This document shows positions 11,101 to 22,007 of a stretch of DNA of 64,000 bases, one piece after another (positions within the stretch are counted from its first letter, which is position 1; every line of letters starts with the position of its first letter). This DNA comes from Meandrina meandrites. Lineage: Eukaryota; Cnidaria; Anthozoa; Scleractinia; Meandrinidae. The stretch spans positions 12,733,602 to 12,797,601 of the forward strand of contig OY855906.1 in NCBI GenBank assembly GCA_963693305.1, written 5' to 3'. A model generated the notes under the pieces. It made no database searches. It saw nothing but the letters and a program-made list of their open reading frames with translations, and was not told the DNA's origin. The position numbers and the translations under genes are program-made.

Positions 11101-14100
11101 ATGAATACTCTTTTAAACTCATAAGTTATTTAGCTGAACTGGAGATCTGATCCAATATACTTGTTAACTGTATTGTAATTCAAAAAGTTTGATTTGAAGT
11201 AATTAACGGGTGGAATAACCACAGTGGCGACGCTTATTAACATTATGTATAATGTGTGGCTTTAACCCAGAAGATCCTAAAGCGCGTACTTTAATTATTA
11301 CATCGTTCTTGGCAAGAGATACATCTTCCTGCAAAGAATCGAGCTCAAACCCTTAAAGCAAAGGTAAAAAGCGCAGTGTGGAAAAGTCTAATTGTAGCCA
11401 CCGCTGGTGTCATTTGGTGTTTTTGGTAATACAGTATTTTTTACAGCCTTCTCAATCCAAAGAGCGTAGAACTATTGGTGGTTTTCATTGTCACGCAATA
11501 AAAAAATAAAATCAAAACCATTCAACGACAGAAGCTATGAATTTCAGATATTATACAAGATAAATAGATAAACCATTTGTCCAAATCTCAGGTCTGTGCG
11601 GCGCACCGTTTGTGAGTTATTTGCCGAAACTTTCCACGCAAATTTATAAAGCTCAGTATGGACAGGTATGGAGACGCCATATTTGTGTCCTTCCGAGGGG
11701 CACAAACATGGCCGCCTTGATGTCAGAGAAACCATCTGGAACTTGATTTTCCTATTAATAGTGACTACTTTTGGCTTATGATCTATTACACTTTCACATA
11801 AACAGCACTTAGTACATTGGGAATGTTCAATCTGCAAATATGGAAAGGAAAGGCCTTTTTTGAATCAAAACAACTTTGTCACGGCACCCAGCTTGATATC
11901 ACATACGGCGGAGAACTCGAATATTCAAAATGCTCTGTTTTTAAAACGACGGGCACAACCAAGCTGGAAATTTGCGAAAAGATATATTTTTAGTTTATCT
12001 TACACCTAGTGATATCAAAAGTTTAGCAGACCTATTGAATTTTGATTTCAGAATTTTATGACGTAACATGAAAACCAAGAATTATTTTTTTGTTACTGCT
12101 GTCAGGAGCGGTTATTAGAAGGGTTAGGCCATAACAGAGGCAGGGGAGAATAGTAAAGAGAAAACATAATCTGACTAAATAAATGCAACAACTAAAGCAC
12201 ATGCATCATTAAGAAATTAAATGGAAAAAGCAACTGTGGACAGTTGGAAGAGCAAAACCAAACTAACCTGAATTATTGCCAAAAGCTCGGCAGTTCTTGC
12301 ATCAATTTTATTGTCCAAAATGTTGAGTTTTGTTTCCGAGATATTCCTGACTTTCTCTACCTATAAAAGGTGACGAAAAGCGCATTAGTCCTTTTCAGTT
12401 CAAAGGTCTAAATACCAATGATCCTTACGAGTTGTCATACTTTTGATAATTTGGTGGCACATTAAGACAATGTCCCTGACTTGATGCTTTTCTATATTCA
12501 TTGCAGTTTCTTGCTGATAATATGGCAGTATTGTACGGAGAAGCTATATGGTGATCATTTTTGACAGTGAATTAGGATTAAAATTCAAACACTTTATCTT
12601 AAGGGGGTGACTCTTAAGGTGATTCCACTGAAAAAGAAGAAGTATTTAGAATTTTCTAAGACTTGGTCCAGTTCATAACTATGTTATGACCGTTACAAAA
12701 ATGCAATAAAAAATGGGGGTCACCGTGCTCATTTTTTTGCAACCTGGATGGCTATTATAGTAAACATATGACCCACGAGGTTCATACTAGGAACGCTGAT
12801 AATCCGAAAAGGGAACTATCATTTCCAAAAAAAATCATTTCTTGCGTTAAAATATGGAAGCAGTTCAACGAAATAGACTTTAATCTTACATAATAAACCA
12901 TTTTAATTAAACTGGAATTAAGATTATGAACGAAATTAAAGATTTTGCTGCATGCGTGCGTAAGCAGCACTACCTCAAAACGTACTTTTCAAAATATTGA
13001 AATAAAAATATCTCAAAGTAGAGTATTTAACTTTTCTTTAAATTGCGATATTTTGTAGTCAACCGGATGTCTTTTAAATTTATGCATTAAAAAATGGGGG
13101 TCACCGTGCTCGTTTAGAAGAAAATGACCATTTATTTCTCTTCTGAGCTTAACCTAAAAGAAAAGCCGTAATGTTGTGTGTGCGCGCGCGCTCGTGCACG
13201 CGCTAAATGACGCGAAAACTCATGCGCAGCAAGGATGCGCAATGCAATTCAGTGGAATCACCTTAACTACTAATTTGTTGCTAAGGAAGGTTTATAGCTG
13301 TTATATTTTGGAAACCAAACCTTTTTACAGGTAAGCTTTTTGAACAGATTCTTCCATTAAGGATTCCTCCAAGAGTTTCAAGTCACGGCCATATTTGACA
13401 TTTCACGTGACCAGAATAGAAAAAACCCTAAAACTCAAACGGCGGATAAATTTGAAAATTAAAATCAGCGTCCAAATGCACAATGTGACGTATTATTGTA
13501 AAAGTTATGGCGTAATAAACGCTCGTATTTACAGACTTTCTTCAGTAGCGTTTCCTTTTATCGTGTAAACGGTCATTGCATACGTTAGATTATAAAGACG
13601 GCTACATTATCTCTGATCCGTAAAAGAAATCGGGGCTTTACGTTGTTTCCTTCGAGTTTTAGGGATTTGAAATTCTAACACGCGGTTTGGGACTGGCACT
13701 AATTTCGCACGCGCAATGATATATTTTTTAAACTACGGCGTGCCCCCATAAAATTCAACGTTTAGCGTTACAAACGCTCCAAAACCGCTTACCACAAAAT
13801 ACGGTCTTCAGCAATCCCTTAGCAACTGCTCTGGATCTGTAGTTAACAATTATTGACACATCTATTTCATGCAGTGAAAAAAAGAAGACCCACCTTCGAT
13901 TCCAGATCAAGAATTCGAGCCTTAATGGAGTTGATCTACAAAGAGGAAAATTGACACAACTTAAAGCAAGGGACTGCAAACGAAAATGCTGCTAATGTAG
14001 GATCCAACAAGGGATCTGATCAGCGTAAAAATAATAAATGACAAACAATACTGCATTACTGTTCGTAATGGCCGTGCCATCCACATTTAGGACAATTCGC

Positions 14101-16212
14101 TTTGTGAGACATCATCGTGACACTTTAGTCTTCTTGTCCCCCGAAGCACGTGATGTGGCAGTGCGTGATTCGGGGGACAAGTGAGTTCAAAGTACGGAAC
14201 TTGATATAGTGTACGAGTTATTGGGCAATCTATTTGCGTTGGCTCTTTCGCTGGCTTCATTTAGATTTGCTACACCGTGCTGTTGAGTTCCAATAAGAAC
14301 GAAACAGCTGTCCACGGTTGCAATCCTGCTATATCGGTTCTAGTCGTGTTGGTGTCTCACAAAGTTTACTTGCAGTATTGTTTGCCAAAGAGGAAAACTA
14401 CTTGTTTTAGTTTGTAAGATGAATCTTGGGCAATCAACGCATCTCAAGGTTTGTTTCAAGACTTCAGCAAAGATCACTGTTGTTGTACTTACCTCCGCTC
14501 GGTCACAAACTCCCGGAGGTCCTCTGTCACCGCGAGGTCCTTTGTCCCCCTGAAATAACCAGGTCAATTCTCGTTGATGTCTTTACTTAAGAAAATAATT
14601 CAGAAAGTGTGCCGTGCAGAAGGAAAAGAACAACACTGACTCACCTTCTGTCCGTCCCTTCCATCACGTCCATCTTGGCCATCTCTCCCATTATTCCCAT
14701 CTGTCCCATTCAATCCGTCTCTTCCTTGTGGTCCAGGGGGACCCACCACAGTCATCCCGTCCCTCCCATCCCTGCCATCTTTTCCTGGCTCGCCGTCTTT
14801 GCAGTTACATGGAAATGGAGGTGTGGTGGGCGGAGGTTCAGACACACTATCAAAGCTACGAGACTTGAAAGAGAAAGTGTCAAGTTTTCACAACATGCTG
14901 GAAGGTAGTTTCACTGGAACAAAGCTCGTCTCTCATTGGAAAAAGAAATCCGAAATGTTACAGGTCCAATGAGCTTATCAGATGCCCACGGTTGCTTCAA
15001 GTTCCTGAACGAAATTTCATAAGGTCTTAGCGACGTAGGACACTTTACGTCCTAGCGACGTAGGACACTTAACGTCATGCGTCGGCGAACAAGATTGTTT
15101 TGTTTGTTCAGAATCGAACAAATGCTTGTCAAAAATAAAATTTTTATTCAACTTTTTTTTATCGCAAAGAAACTCAAATCACATCAGGCTATTCCATAGC
15201 ATGGGCAATTTTACAAAATAAGAAAACGTGTCCATGAATAAATATCGAAATCAAACAAGCAAAAAAATAGCGCTTTGTTTGCAAAAAATCGTTACATCCA
15301 AATCTCTTGCATCATGAAAAAATATGTTGCATAATTCCACGGAGTTCTGTGAAGACAAATATATAATTTAAGTCGCAATGCCACTACCATGAAAAACGCT
15401 AAAACGATACCTAAAAACAGCCAAATTAGGCGTTTTATGACAATATAGCTTGTTTTATGATCTACAAAAAGAAAATTTGGTGGTTGACATTTGAGTGAGA
15501 AAAGGTGGAAAACAAGAAGAAATGATTTATTTTCATAAACTATTCTTTTTTTTTCCATTTTCGCATCTCTAAGGATGATCATATCTTACCAACTTAAACG
15601 AGAGGATTTCAAGAAGACCGACAGCCTATTTATAAAACGATTACAACCATGCTCGTTCTGTTTGCGTTTCTTCCAACCGATCAGATTAATATTGATACAA
15701 GTTTTATTTTGTTTGATAACTTCGGTGTTATTTAAAGGCGGAATTAAATTGCGGACGATTTAACAGGATTTCTCTTGGCTCGCACTATGTCCTACTCTAT
15801 GAGGGAAGCCAAATAGCCCATATCGGGCTGTTTTCAGTTCAAAATCTAACCGTCGCAGTTAAATGCCTAATTTTCCCACTGAAAAGGCGATATCTTCTTC
15901 GAACTAGCTTGTCTGTAAAATTCTGAACTCTTATTCTACTTTTGGGCTCTTTCTTTCCTTCTTAACGGAACATTCGGCTTTTCTATGGCTGATGTGTAAA
16001 CCACATTTTCTTTTTGTCCGATTTTAACAAAACTGTCTTGAAAAAAAGGAAAAAAGGGTATCACTTACCTCGTTAGACCAAGAAAGAAAAAGGATATCAC
16101 TTACCTCATTAGACCAAGAATTTGTGAATAACGTAGAGCTGAATAATACCAGCAGAAGAAGCCTTGATGATATATGATGTGAGGACATCATCCTAACGTG
16201 GTACTTATGCAT
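8117..16212 (-). CDS. Secreted collagen-like protein, seven exons, about 361 residues
   Basis: I assembled exons on the minus strand from acceptor/donor consensus: 16212-16105, 14863-14645, 14549-14493, 13935-13894, 12360-12268, 11073-10786 and 8395-8117 (stop). All junctions are phase 0 with GT..AG. Order of parts: signal peptide (Met at 16212; core [12 protein letters not shown]), Pro-rich linker ([13 protein letters not shown]), about 21 Gly-X-Y triplets with one interruption, a CDRAE cysteine, a short coiled region (exons 4-5, heptad-like Leu/Ile), about 19 further Gly-X-Y triplets, then a Cys-containing beta-like C-terminal region ([25 protein letters not shown]) and a charged tail. The tail holds GRKRR and NVKRR basic sites and ends in CYLHYWEC. 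This suggests a trimeric extracellular matrix or nematocyst-type protein. It is not a canonical minicollagen: the Cys-rich ends do not match. The last acceptor (CTCCTGAAG) is the least certain junction. Confidence 0.75.
9906..9973. repeat. Two-copy tandem repeat in the last intron of the collagen-like gene
   Basis: TTCTTCGGCGTGCATTCTTC and its near-copy TTCTTCGGCGGGCACTCTTC lie 39 bp apart, each followed by GCSGTATTT. I see no other structure in the intron 8396-10785. Confidence 0.6.
12614..13266. mobile_element. TTAA-flanked non-autonomous DNA transposon (653 bp) in a collagen-like gene intron
   Basis: TTAAGGTGATTCCACTGAA at 12614-12632 is exactly inverted at 13248-13266, and both ends carry TTAA. 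This is the target used by piggyBac and Kolobok transposases. A direct repeat of about 24 bp containing AAAAATGGGGGTCACCGTGC lies at about 12707-12730 and again at 13088-13111. A CG/TG-alternating stretch is near 13175-13205. There is no ORF. The element lies in the intron between exons 4 and 5 and does not touch splice sites. Confidence 0.85.
14133..14181. repeat. Short hairpin in a collagen-like gene intron
   Basis: CTTGTCCCCCGAA (14133-14145) is exactly inverted at 14169-14181, and a further CACG/CGTG pairing inside leaves a loop of about 13 nt. It could be a small foldback repeat; nothing shows it is an RNA gene. Confidence 0.5.
16063..16105 (-). other. Tandemly duplicated splice donor at the end of collagen-like exon 1
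   Basis: On the minus strand TTGGTCTAAYGAG followed by GTAAGTGATA occurs twice, exactly 36 bp apart. The exon can therefore end at 16105 or 16069. Both donors leave phase 0, so use of the second would insert 12 residues ([12 protein letters not shown]) after the signal peptide. Confidence 0.7.
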
Positions 16213-17027
16213 GGAAAATTGCAATCTGGGTTCTTTAAGTACTTCAGAAAACGCTTATCACAACGGACTTTTTATTACTTGGCTTCTTTGATGCAGACTT
16301 GTGTTTGCACAAGTTTTTCCGAATATGTCAAAATGATATGATGTTCAATCAGACCTCAATTACGCTGATGTAGACAACATTTATTAAACGGAAGACTGCT
16401 TGGTCTGTTTTACTATATTTAGATTCATGGCTTGAGCATTTAGTATTTATCGCGAAACAGTTATTCGAGGCAATATCCTGTAATCCTGTTATTGAAAGCG
16501 GAACCCTTAAAGAATTTTATTATTTCATTTTAAAATTAAAAAGATTTAACTGATTTAATTTTTTCAGTGATTTATACAGTTTTCATGAATAGAATTAAGG
16601 GGAAATTTGCTATATTCTGTTGTCTATTTTACCGGAAGGAAGGATATGTTTTACGACAAAAAATTACTTCACACAACAGAACGTTATAGGTTTGAAACTC
16701 AAATATGTTAAAATTATTTTTCTAGAAATTTAAACAAACGGAGGGTGTAATAGTAGTTGTAATTACGTCAGTAAGAATTAAATCAAAACGAACGTTTTAA
16801 ATTATTCATTCTTTCTTTTCTGTGAGATTAAACGTTTGTGATAGACAAATTGAAGTGGGCAAACAACCTTTTTAATAAAAAAAATATTCCACGCAAATAG
16901 ATGATTTCGGTTCCAACAATCCACTAAAAAAACAGCAAAATCGGGTTTTCCCCCAACTGCTTCTCAAGTCATGTAACTCTTACTTTTTTACACTATTTTT
17001 TTACGTAACGAAGTATTAATGAACTTA
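16213..17027. other. Upstream flank of the collagen-like gene; no gene recognised
   Basis: This A/T-rich stretch should contain the minus-strand promoter of the collagen-like gene. I could not assign a TATA box or start site with confidence. It ends where the first segmental duplication unit (A) begins near 17028. Confidence 0.4.
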
Positions 17028-18204
17028 AACTTAAGCTCAACCTCAAAGTTTGATATCGCTCACAACAAAAGCCTTCGCGTATTTCGGTTCAATTTAGCGG
17101 AAAAGACTTGAACAATGTTGTTTCTAATACAAAGAAAGCTTGATAACGATATTAAAATCTCTTAATTTATGTAAGGCTCCAAAGTAAGTGTGGGATTTAA
17201 TTTCTCGTAGCAAAATGACACTGTTTAACCACTTTGAGAGTGATCAAAAACTGCTAAAATTTATTTCATTAAAATAGTTCTTGCAAGTGATATGAAAAAG
17301 TCGTCGCTCTTTCAGTCGACACTGTAAATGCAAACTTTACACGGAATGATGGGATTAGTAAAAGCTGACGACCGTGTAAAAGATATTCGATCTAAATGAG
17401 TCGTCAGTGGGTGGCTATCAGCGCGCGTGACGCAAAGGTGGCGGTAGTGCGTAACTGTGTACCAGACACAATATTTCACCCCAGGACAAAAGCCTGTCAA
17501 AAGATCACGTCACCCGTATGCAATAATTTTCATATCTTCTAGTTAAATAAAAATATCGCCTATATTCGTGGATTGCTGCCTGGTACTAAGCCGCGTTTCT
17601 TTAATGTAATCTCTTACTCATCCGGTCTCTTGGTACCTTTCTATGGTGCTTATACGCTACATCTCTTACGAGACAGAAATTGAAACCGAATTTGGCACCT
17701 GAAACAACATTTTTTTCAACAAATGCAGTCAGTCGATTTTGTCTGAAGGTCTTACGAAAACGTTTTTCAAAACAATTTACTCCTCCTCCTCATTAGTAAA
17801 ATTTTGATATGCGTTTTTGACAGTCGACACTGTAAATGCAAACTTATATGCATAGTCATTTATCAGTGGTTGTTATTCTACTTGCATTTTCACTAAGCAT
17901 AAATGAAACCTTCCAACTCGAAAGGGAAAGAACTTCCACTGAAAACAAAGAGCTAACTTTTCTTTCAGTTTACATCAGCTTGAAACCTTGTGTTGTTGTT
18001 GTTGTTGCTGCTTAAAATATTTTCACCAGTGATTTATGGGTAGCTGAACCAACTGTTTACAACATAAAACGAGAATTTCGACATTAACCATGCAGCCTTG
18101 GTTCCAGGGTGGTCCTACGTAAAGCAGTTCTCTGTGTTTCTAAGGATCTTTCCGCACCGGCATTGTGTTTCTTAAAATCCACCATCGGCTGATTTATAAA
18201 TAAT
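17028..18204. repeat. Segmental duplication, unit A: 3' flank of RDH8-like copy A
   Basis: This stretch is nearly identical to 24598-26204 once the 475-bp insertion at 25073-25547 is removed, and more distantly similar to 49230-50100 near copy C. Small open frames shared by the two copies are explained by the duplication. Nothing in it looks coding. Confidence 0.8.
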
Positions 18205-18326
18205 AGACGTGCAAGAAGCTCCGCGACGCAGGGAATGGTTTCAGAAAATTCCATTTAATCGTAACCGGGCCCAGGTCTCTGACTATCCCTTAAAACGAGT
18301 TTGAATCAGTGAACCGGGCAACCCAA

Positions 18327-18644
18327 CATTCTCGTCCCCATAGCCCTTTTCGCTTCTCTTAGCCGAAAGGGCCTTGGTACTAGAAACGAAGGGCTCTGAC
18401 GACATGGGATTTTTGATTAAATTCGAATTTTTTTTATTGACCGTTTGAAACAAAGAAGTCTTGAGCGGAAGTAAAATACGCCATGACTCTCCCATACAGT
18501 ACATAGAAACATCACGACTGCATACACAGAGACCGGAAGTGCTAGAATCTGGGACTGGAAAACCTTTGTCTCCAGAGCCTTATGTTTCTCGTGCCAAGGC
18601 CCTGCCGGCTAAGAGAAGCGAAAAGGGCTTTGGGGACGAGAATG
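18327..18644. mobile_element. Foldback MITE with 9-bp TSD (Mutator-like), copy in unit A
   Basis: The ends are CATTCTCGTCCCC and its complement, with the inverted arms extending about 70 bp. The TSD GCAACCCAA is at 18318-18326 and 18645-18653. Unit C keeps the uninterrupted site (GGGCAACCCAATAG near 50468). A 9-bp TSD with long TIRs fits Mutator-like elements. A (CAA)n microsatellite follows at about 18695-18721. Confidence 0.85.
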
Positions 18645-18972
18645 GCAACCCAATAGAATGCACATTATCAACATATGATCAAGCTGACAAGTGGCAACAA
18701 CAACAACAACAACAACAACAAGCTTTATTTGCATGACTATAAGTACATACAGTATTGCAAAAGCGTAAAACGAAACTTATAACAATCATAATTATGTAAT
18801 AGCAGAAGCAATTACGTGTAAATCGTCAACGACCGGAATATCGTCTTGATACATTACTACTTTCTCAGAGTAGATATCATTTTACCAAAATTTAATTTCA
18901 AATCAAGTGGAAAACCTCAACCTGGGGAGATACATCACACATCACTCAGCACAGAACCTTTTGGTAATCAAA

Positions 18973-20913
18973 TCAACACTTATTGCCATTAATATCTGCC
19001 AGTTTGGCCGTGATATCATCAGGGCAATATTCCTTATTTGTTTGGTACCGAAAGTGTGGATTTTCACTCAGAATTACATCCTTTACAACCTCTGCTACTT
19101 GCTCCGCGCTCAACACCTTCTCTGGCTGAGCCCAGAAATGGCCGAGCCTTTTATTCACTCTTTCCCTGATGAGAAGAGTTTTTGGGTCAGCAGTTGAGAT
19201 GTCCACACCTTCGGTAAATACGGCGTCTTTCATTGGAGTGCTCACGGGACCTGGTTCGATTATGACGCATCTACAGAACAAAACGGAGACAATCAACAAT
19301 TGACACTACTCGTTGTTTGCCGGTACCATTTGTAACTTTGTAAAGTATTTGAAAATGAACAGTGAAAGTGTCCAAGTTCTTCAATATAAGTTCTTCAGTT
19401 GCATTTAGACAACAAGCAAAACGTTTCACGTTTTGGGCTAATCTTACAGCCAATAACATCCGACAGAAAAATTGACCAATCATTTTCAAAGGAGCAGATT
19501 TATAACACCATTGACTGCCAAACACTTTCCACTTGACTCTGAAGATGACTCCCGCTCAGGTTGTTGAAACGTCAGTCATCAACAGCGATTATTTTTAAAC
19601 CTTTTTAGACACAAAATTCTCGACCCAGGGTAAGGAGAACTGACATTTAGAACTTAGTTTCAGTTACCTGATATTAAACTGGCGGAGAGAGGGGGCTAAT
19701 GACTCTGTCAAACCTTCCACGGCAAACTTTGACGAGCTGTAAATTTCAGAGAATGGAAACCCTGCCACTCCATAATGGCTGCTGTTGTTTATGATCAGCC
19801 CACTTTCCTTTGCTTTCATGTGTGGAATCACAGCTTTGATTAGACGGGCTGTGCCAAAGTAATTCACTTCAAAAACCTTTTTCATCACCTCCATCGGGAG
19901 ACATTCAAAAACGGTGAATAGAGCCATTCCGGCGTTGTTGACTGCAAAAAAAAAAAAACGTTTGGTCTTTGTTATTGTGCAACAGCCCTAGCTAATGTCA
20001 TCGATAATTGCCCTTCAGTCTTGTTAATATACTACTGAGTTCTTTTTACCTTCTCACAATGTTTGGCACGCAATGTATCACATGATGTTCCTTTCTCAAA
20101 TTAAGATGTCTCAAGGTGAGCTCCCGTGTTTCATGAGGCAAATGAGTCTTACGAGTCAATGAGTCAATATACACTTAATGTCTGGTCCCGAGGGAAACAG
20201 TTAGTTTTGTTTTCCCGAGAGTCTCGATGTTTCCCGAGACGAAGTCGAGGGAAACATCGATCCTGGAATCGCCAAGAGTGAGCTTCAAAACATCACGCCA
20301 CAATCTTGATCACGTTTTGATCACGTGCTTTTTCTGGCCATTGATCACGTTCAGGTCAATGTATCCCGATCGGGATACATTTGATGAAAATGTATCCCGA
20401 TCAGGATACATTTAAATTTATGCAAGGTCACGTGATTATGAATCAGCCAATGAGAATCGTCTTTAGAGCAAGAGAAACTGCGGATGTATAACAAGGGGCG
20501 TTGATACACAAAGTACAGGTTACCGTATTTTCTCGATTAGAATTTGATATAAACTATTATTTTAGATTTGACTCACAGACTCATGACTCATCGTCTCATA
20601 ACAACTTAAATCCCGTCTAAGGCAACACAACAAAGTTCAGTTACTCACAAACAACGTCAATTCTTCCCTCTTCATCGATCACTTCTCTTACAGCCTTTTC
20701 CACCGAGTCATCCGAACACACGTCCATCTGCTTGATTATCAACGTGTCACCAAGAAAATTCTTGCCTTCTTCTTCTAGCTGTCCTTTTTTCGCCAGGTTT
20801 CTCATTGTTGCGTAAACTTTAAAACGTTTGTCCGCGTCTTTTGCCAGAACAAGAGCAGCGGCGAGTCCTATACCACTGGAGCAACCAGAAATTACCACTA
20901 CTTTGGGCGCCAT
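18973..20913 (-). CDS. RDH8-like short-chain dehydrogenase/reductase, copy A (C-terminal frameshift)
   Basis: There are three exons: 20913-20649, 19941-19668 and 19270-18973, with phases 1 and 2 and GT..AG introns. The 278-residue product has the SDR cofactor motif [13 protein letters not shown], the catalytic YSSSK and PGPV after the catalytic helix. Block matches ([58 protein letters not shown]-like ADPKTL) fit the retinol dehydrogenase 8 / 17-beta-HSD1 group, which uses NADP(H) on retinoids or steroids; the substrate here is unknown. Compared with copies B and C it lacks two bases after GGCAATAAGT, so it ends GNKC and loses about 11 C-terminal residues. The catalytic core is intact. Confidence 0.85.
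20170..20495. mobile_element. Hairpin-rich insertion upstream part of intron 1, copy A
   Basis: Copy B lacks this stretch between GAGTCAATGAGTCAA and GATACACAAAGTACAGG. It contains several short inverted repeats: GATGTTTCCC/GGGAAACATC around 20227-20260 and GTATCCCGATCGGGATAC at about 20360 with a second arm at 20393. It is likely one or two nested MITEs; exact ends were not resolved. Confidence 0.55.
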
Positions 20914-21049
20914 CGTCGGAGTTGTTGGTTAACAGACTTGCGTACTGAACACGATGGAGTCCTTGACCTTGAATTATTTACGTGGCAATTGGCAAAGGAA
21001 TTTTTGCGTGACGCGCAATTCGGGCAAACAATGCACGAGGTGCGTTTCT

Positions 21050-21290
21050 TATTCACTACTTCCTTCTCCTTTGCTATACTCCGCTGTTCATCACTTTACT
21101 ACTGACAAGTAACGAAGAAAACATTGATTCGGCATCCTGGAAGAAGGTCGATAGTGCCATAGCATGGAAATTAACAAGCACAGTGGTATTCATGAATTCC
21201 GCTGTGAATCCTTTTATCTACTGCTGGCGTCTTCGAGAAATAGGGGTCGCCATAAAAAAGACATTGAAGTTGGCTTTCTGTAGGTTGTGA
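21050..21290 (+). pseudogene. 3' fragment of a melanocortin-like GPCR (TM6, TM7 and C-terminus only)
   Basis: The sequence from ATTCACTACTTCC to the TGA at 21288-21290 is almost identical to 43777-44016, the end of the first intact GPCR of the cluster. It holds TM6, the NPFIYCWR motif of TM7 and the tail, but no TM1-TM5. The match continues through the 3' flank to about 21418. There the sequence jumps to one resembling the 5' flank of the next GPCR (CTTCGCACAATGA, also at 45127). It begins only about 130 bp upstream of RDH8-like copy A, so an internal deletion of the original interval is likely. Confidence 0.85.
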
Positions 21291-22007
21291 TTTTGTTAAT
21301 GACATTACTTATAATTGCATTCGCACATCGCAAAAGCTTTACTCCCATGACAACATGATTAAAATTACATGGTTTTGTTTGAGTGAAGTCAAAAGGATAT
21401 GGATTGTATCAGCTTTGGTTCTTCGCACAATGAAGTAATATATAGATTTAGGCAGGCCCAAAAGCGGAGCTCCCATTTATTATTTTTTTTTGCTCAATTT
21501 AATTACAGTGTTACCAAATAAGTAGCCACACTATTTCTAAGCTTATACAGTGGCCCATATAGGTACAAAATAAATTAATTTTTAATTGCTCATGGTTAAA
21601 TCTTACATGTAAAAACCTCTCATGGTTTTGTTGACGAAAGCGATGTCAATATATCTCGAGGTTAATCCTTCTTATTTTTTTGCCTGTGACAGGTTCTAAA
21701 ATTAAAATTGACGAGTGCACTTTATTGGGTTCCTTCACGTACGCACGTAGGCGCACAACAAATCTTAGTAAAACTTTATACAGCGTTTACTGTACACTAA
21801 TTAATAAACCTTTATGACTTATTCAATGTAAAAAGGACCTTGGTCTTGTTTTGATTTACTGCAAAACAGTTAGGGCAAAAAAAACAACTCAAGGCAAAAA
21901 CAAAATACAGAAAAACAAACTAAGTAAGCTCGCTGCTAACCACAGTAAACAAAATGAACTCACGCTCCGGCAAACAAAACTCAAGGCGGAAAACAAACTC
22001 TGCAAAT

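Noticed and set aside
14609..14908. Plus-strand open frames over the collagen repeat
   Set aside because: They are the complement of the Gly-X-Y exon, whose regular codons keep other frames open.
15292..15582. Minus-strand open frame with a good acceptor (TTTTCTTTTTGTAG) and a transmembrane-like segment, between exons 1 and 2 of the collagen-like gene
   Set aside because: No convincing donor keeps phase 0 into exon 2, and a membrane segment directly after a signal peptide would be odd. It remains possible as an alternative exon, but I cannot support it.
17312..17500. A 62-residue minus-strand frame also present at 24871-25059
   Set aside because: Its conservation is explained by the recent segmental duplication, there is no ATG at a shared start with good context, and it has no recognisable domain.
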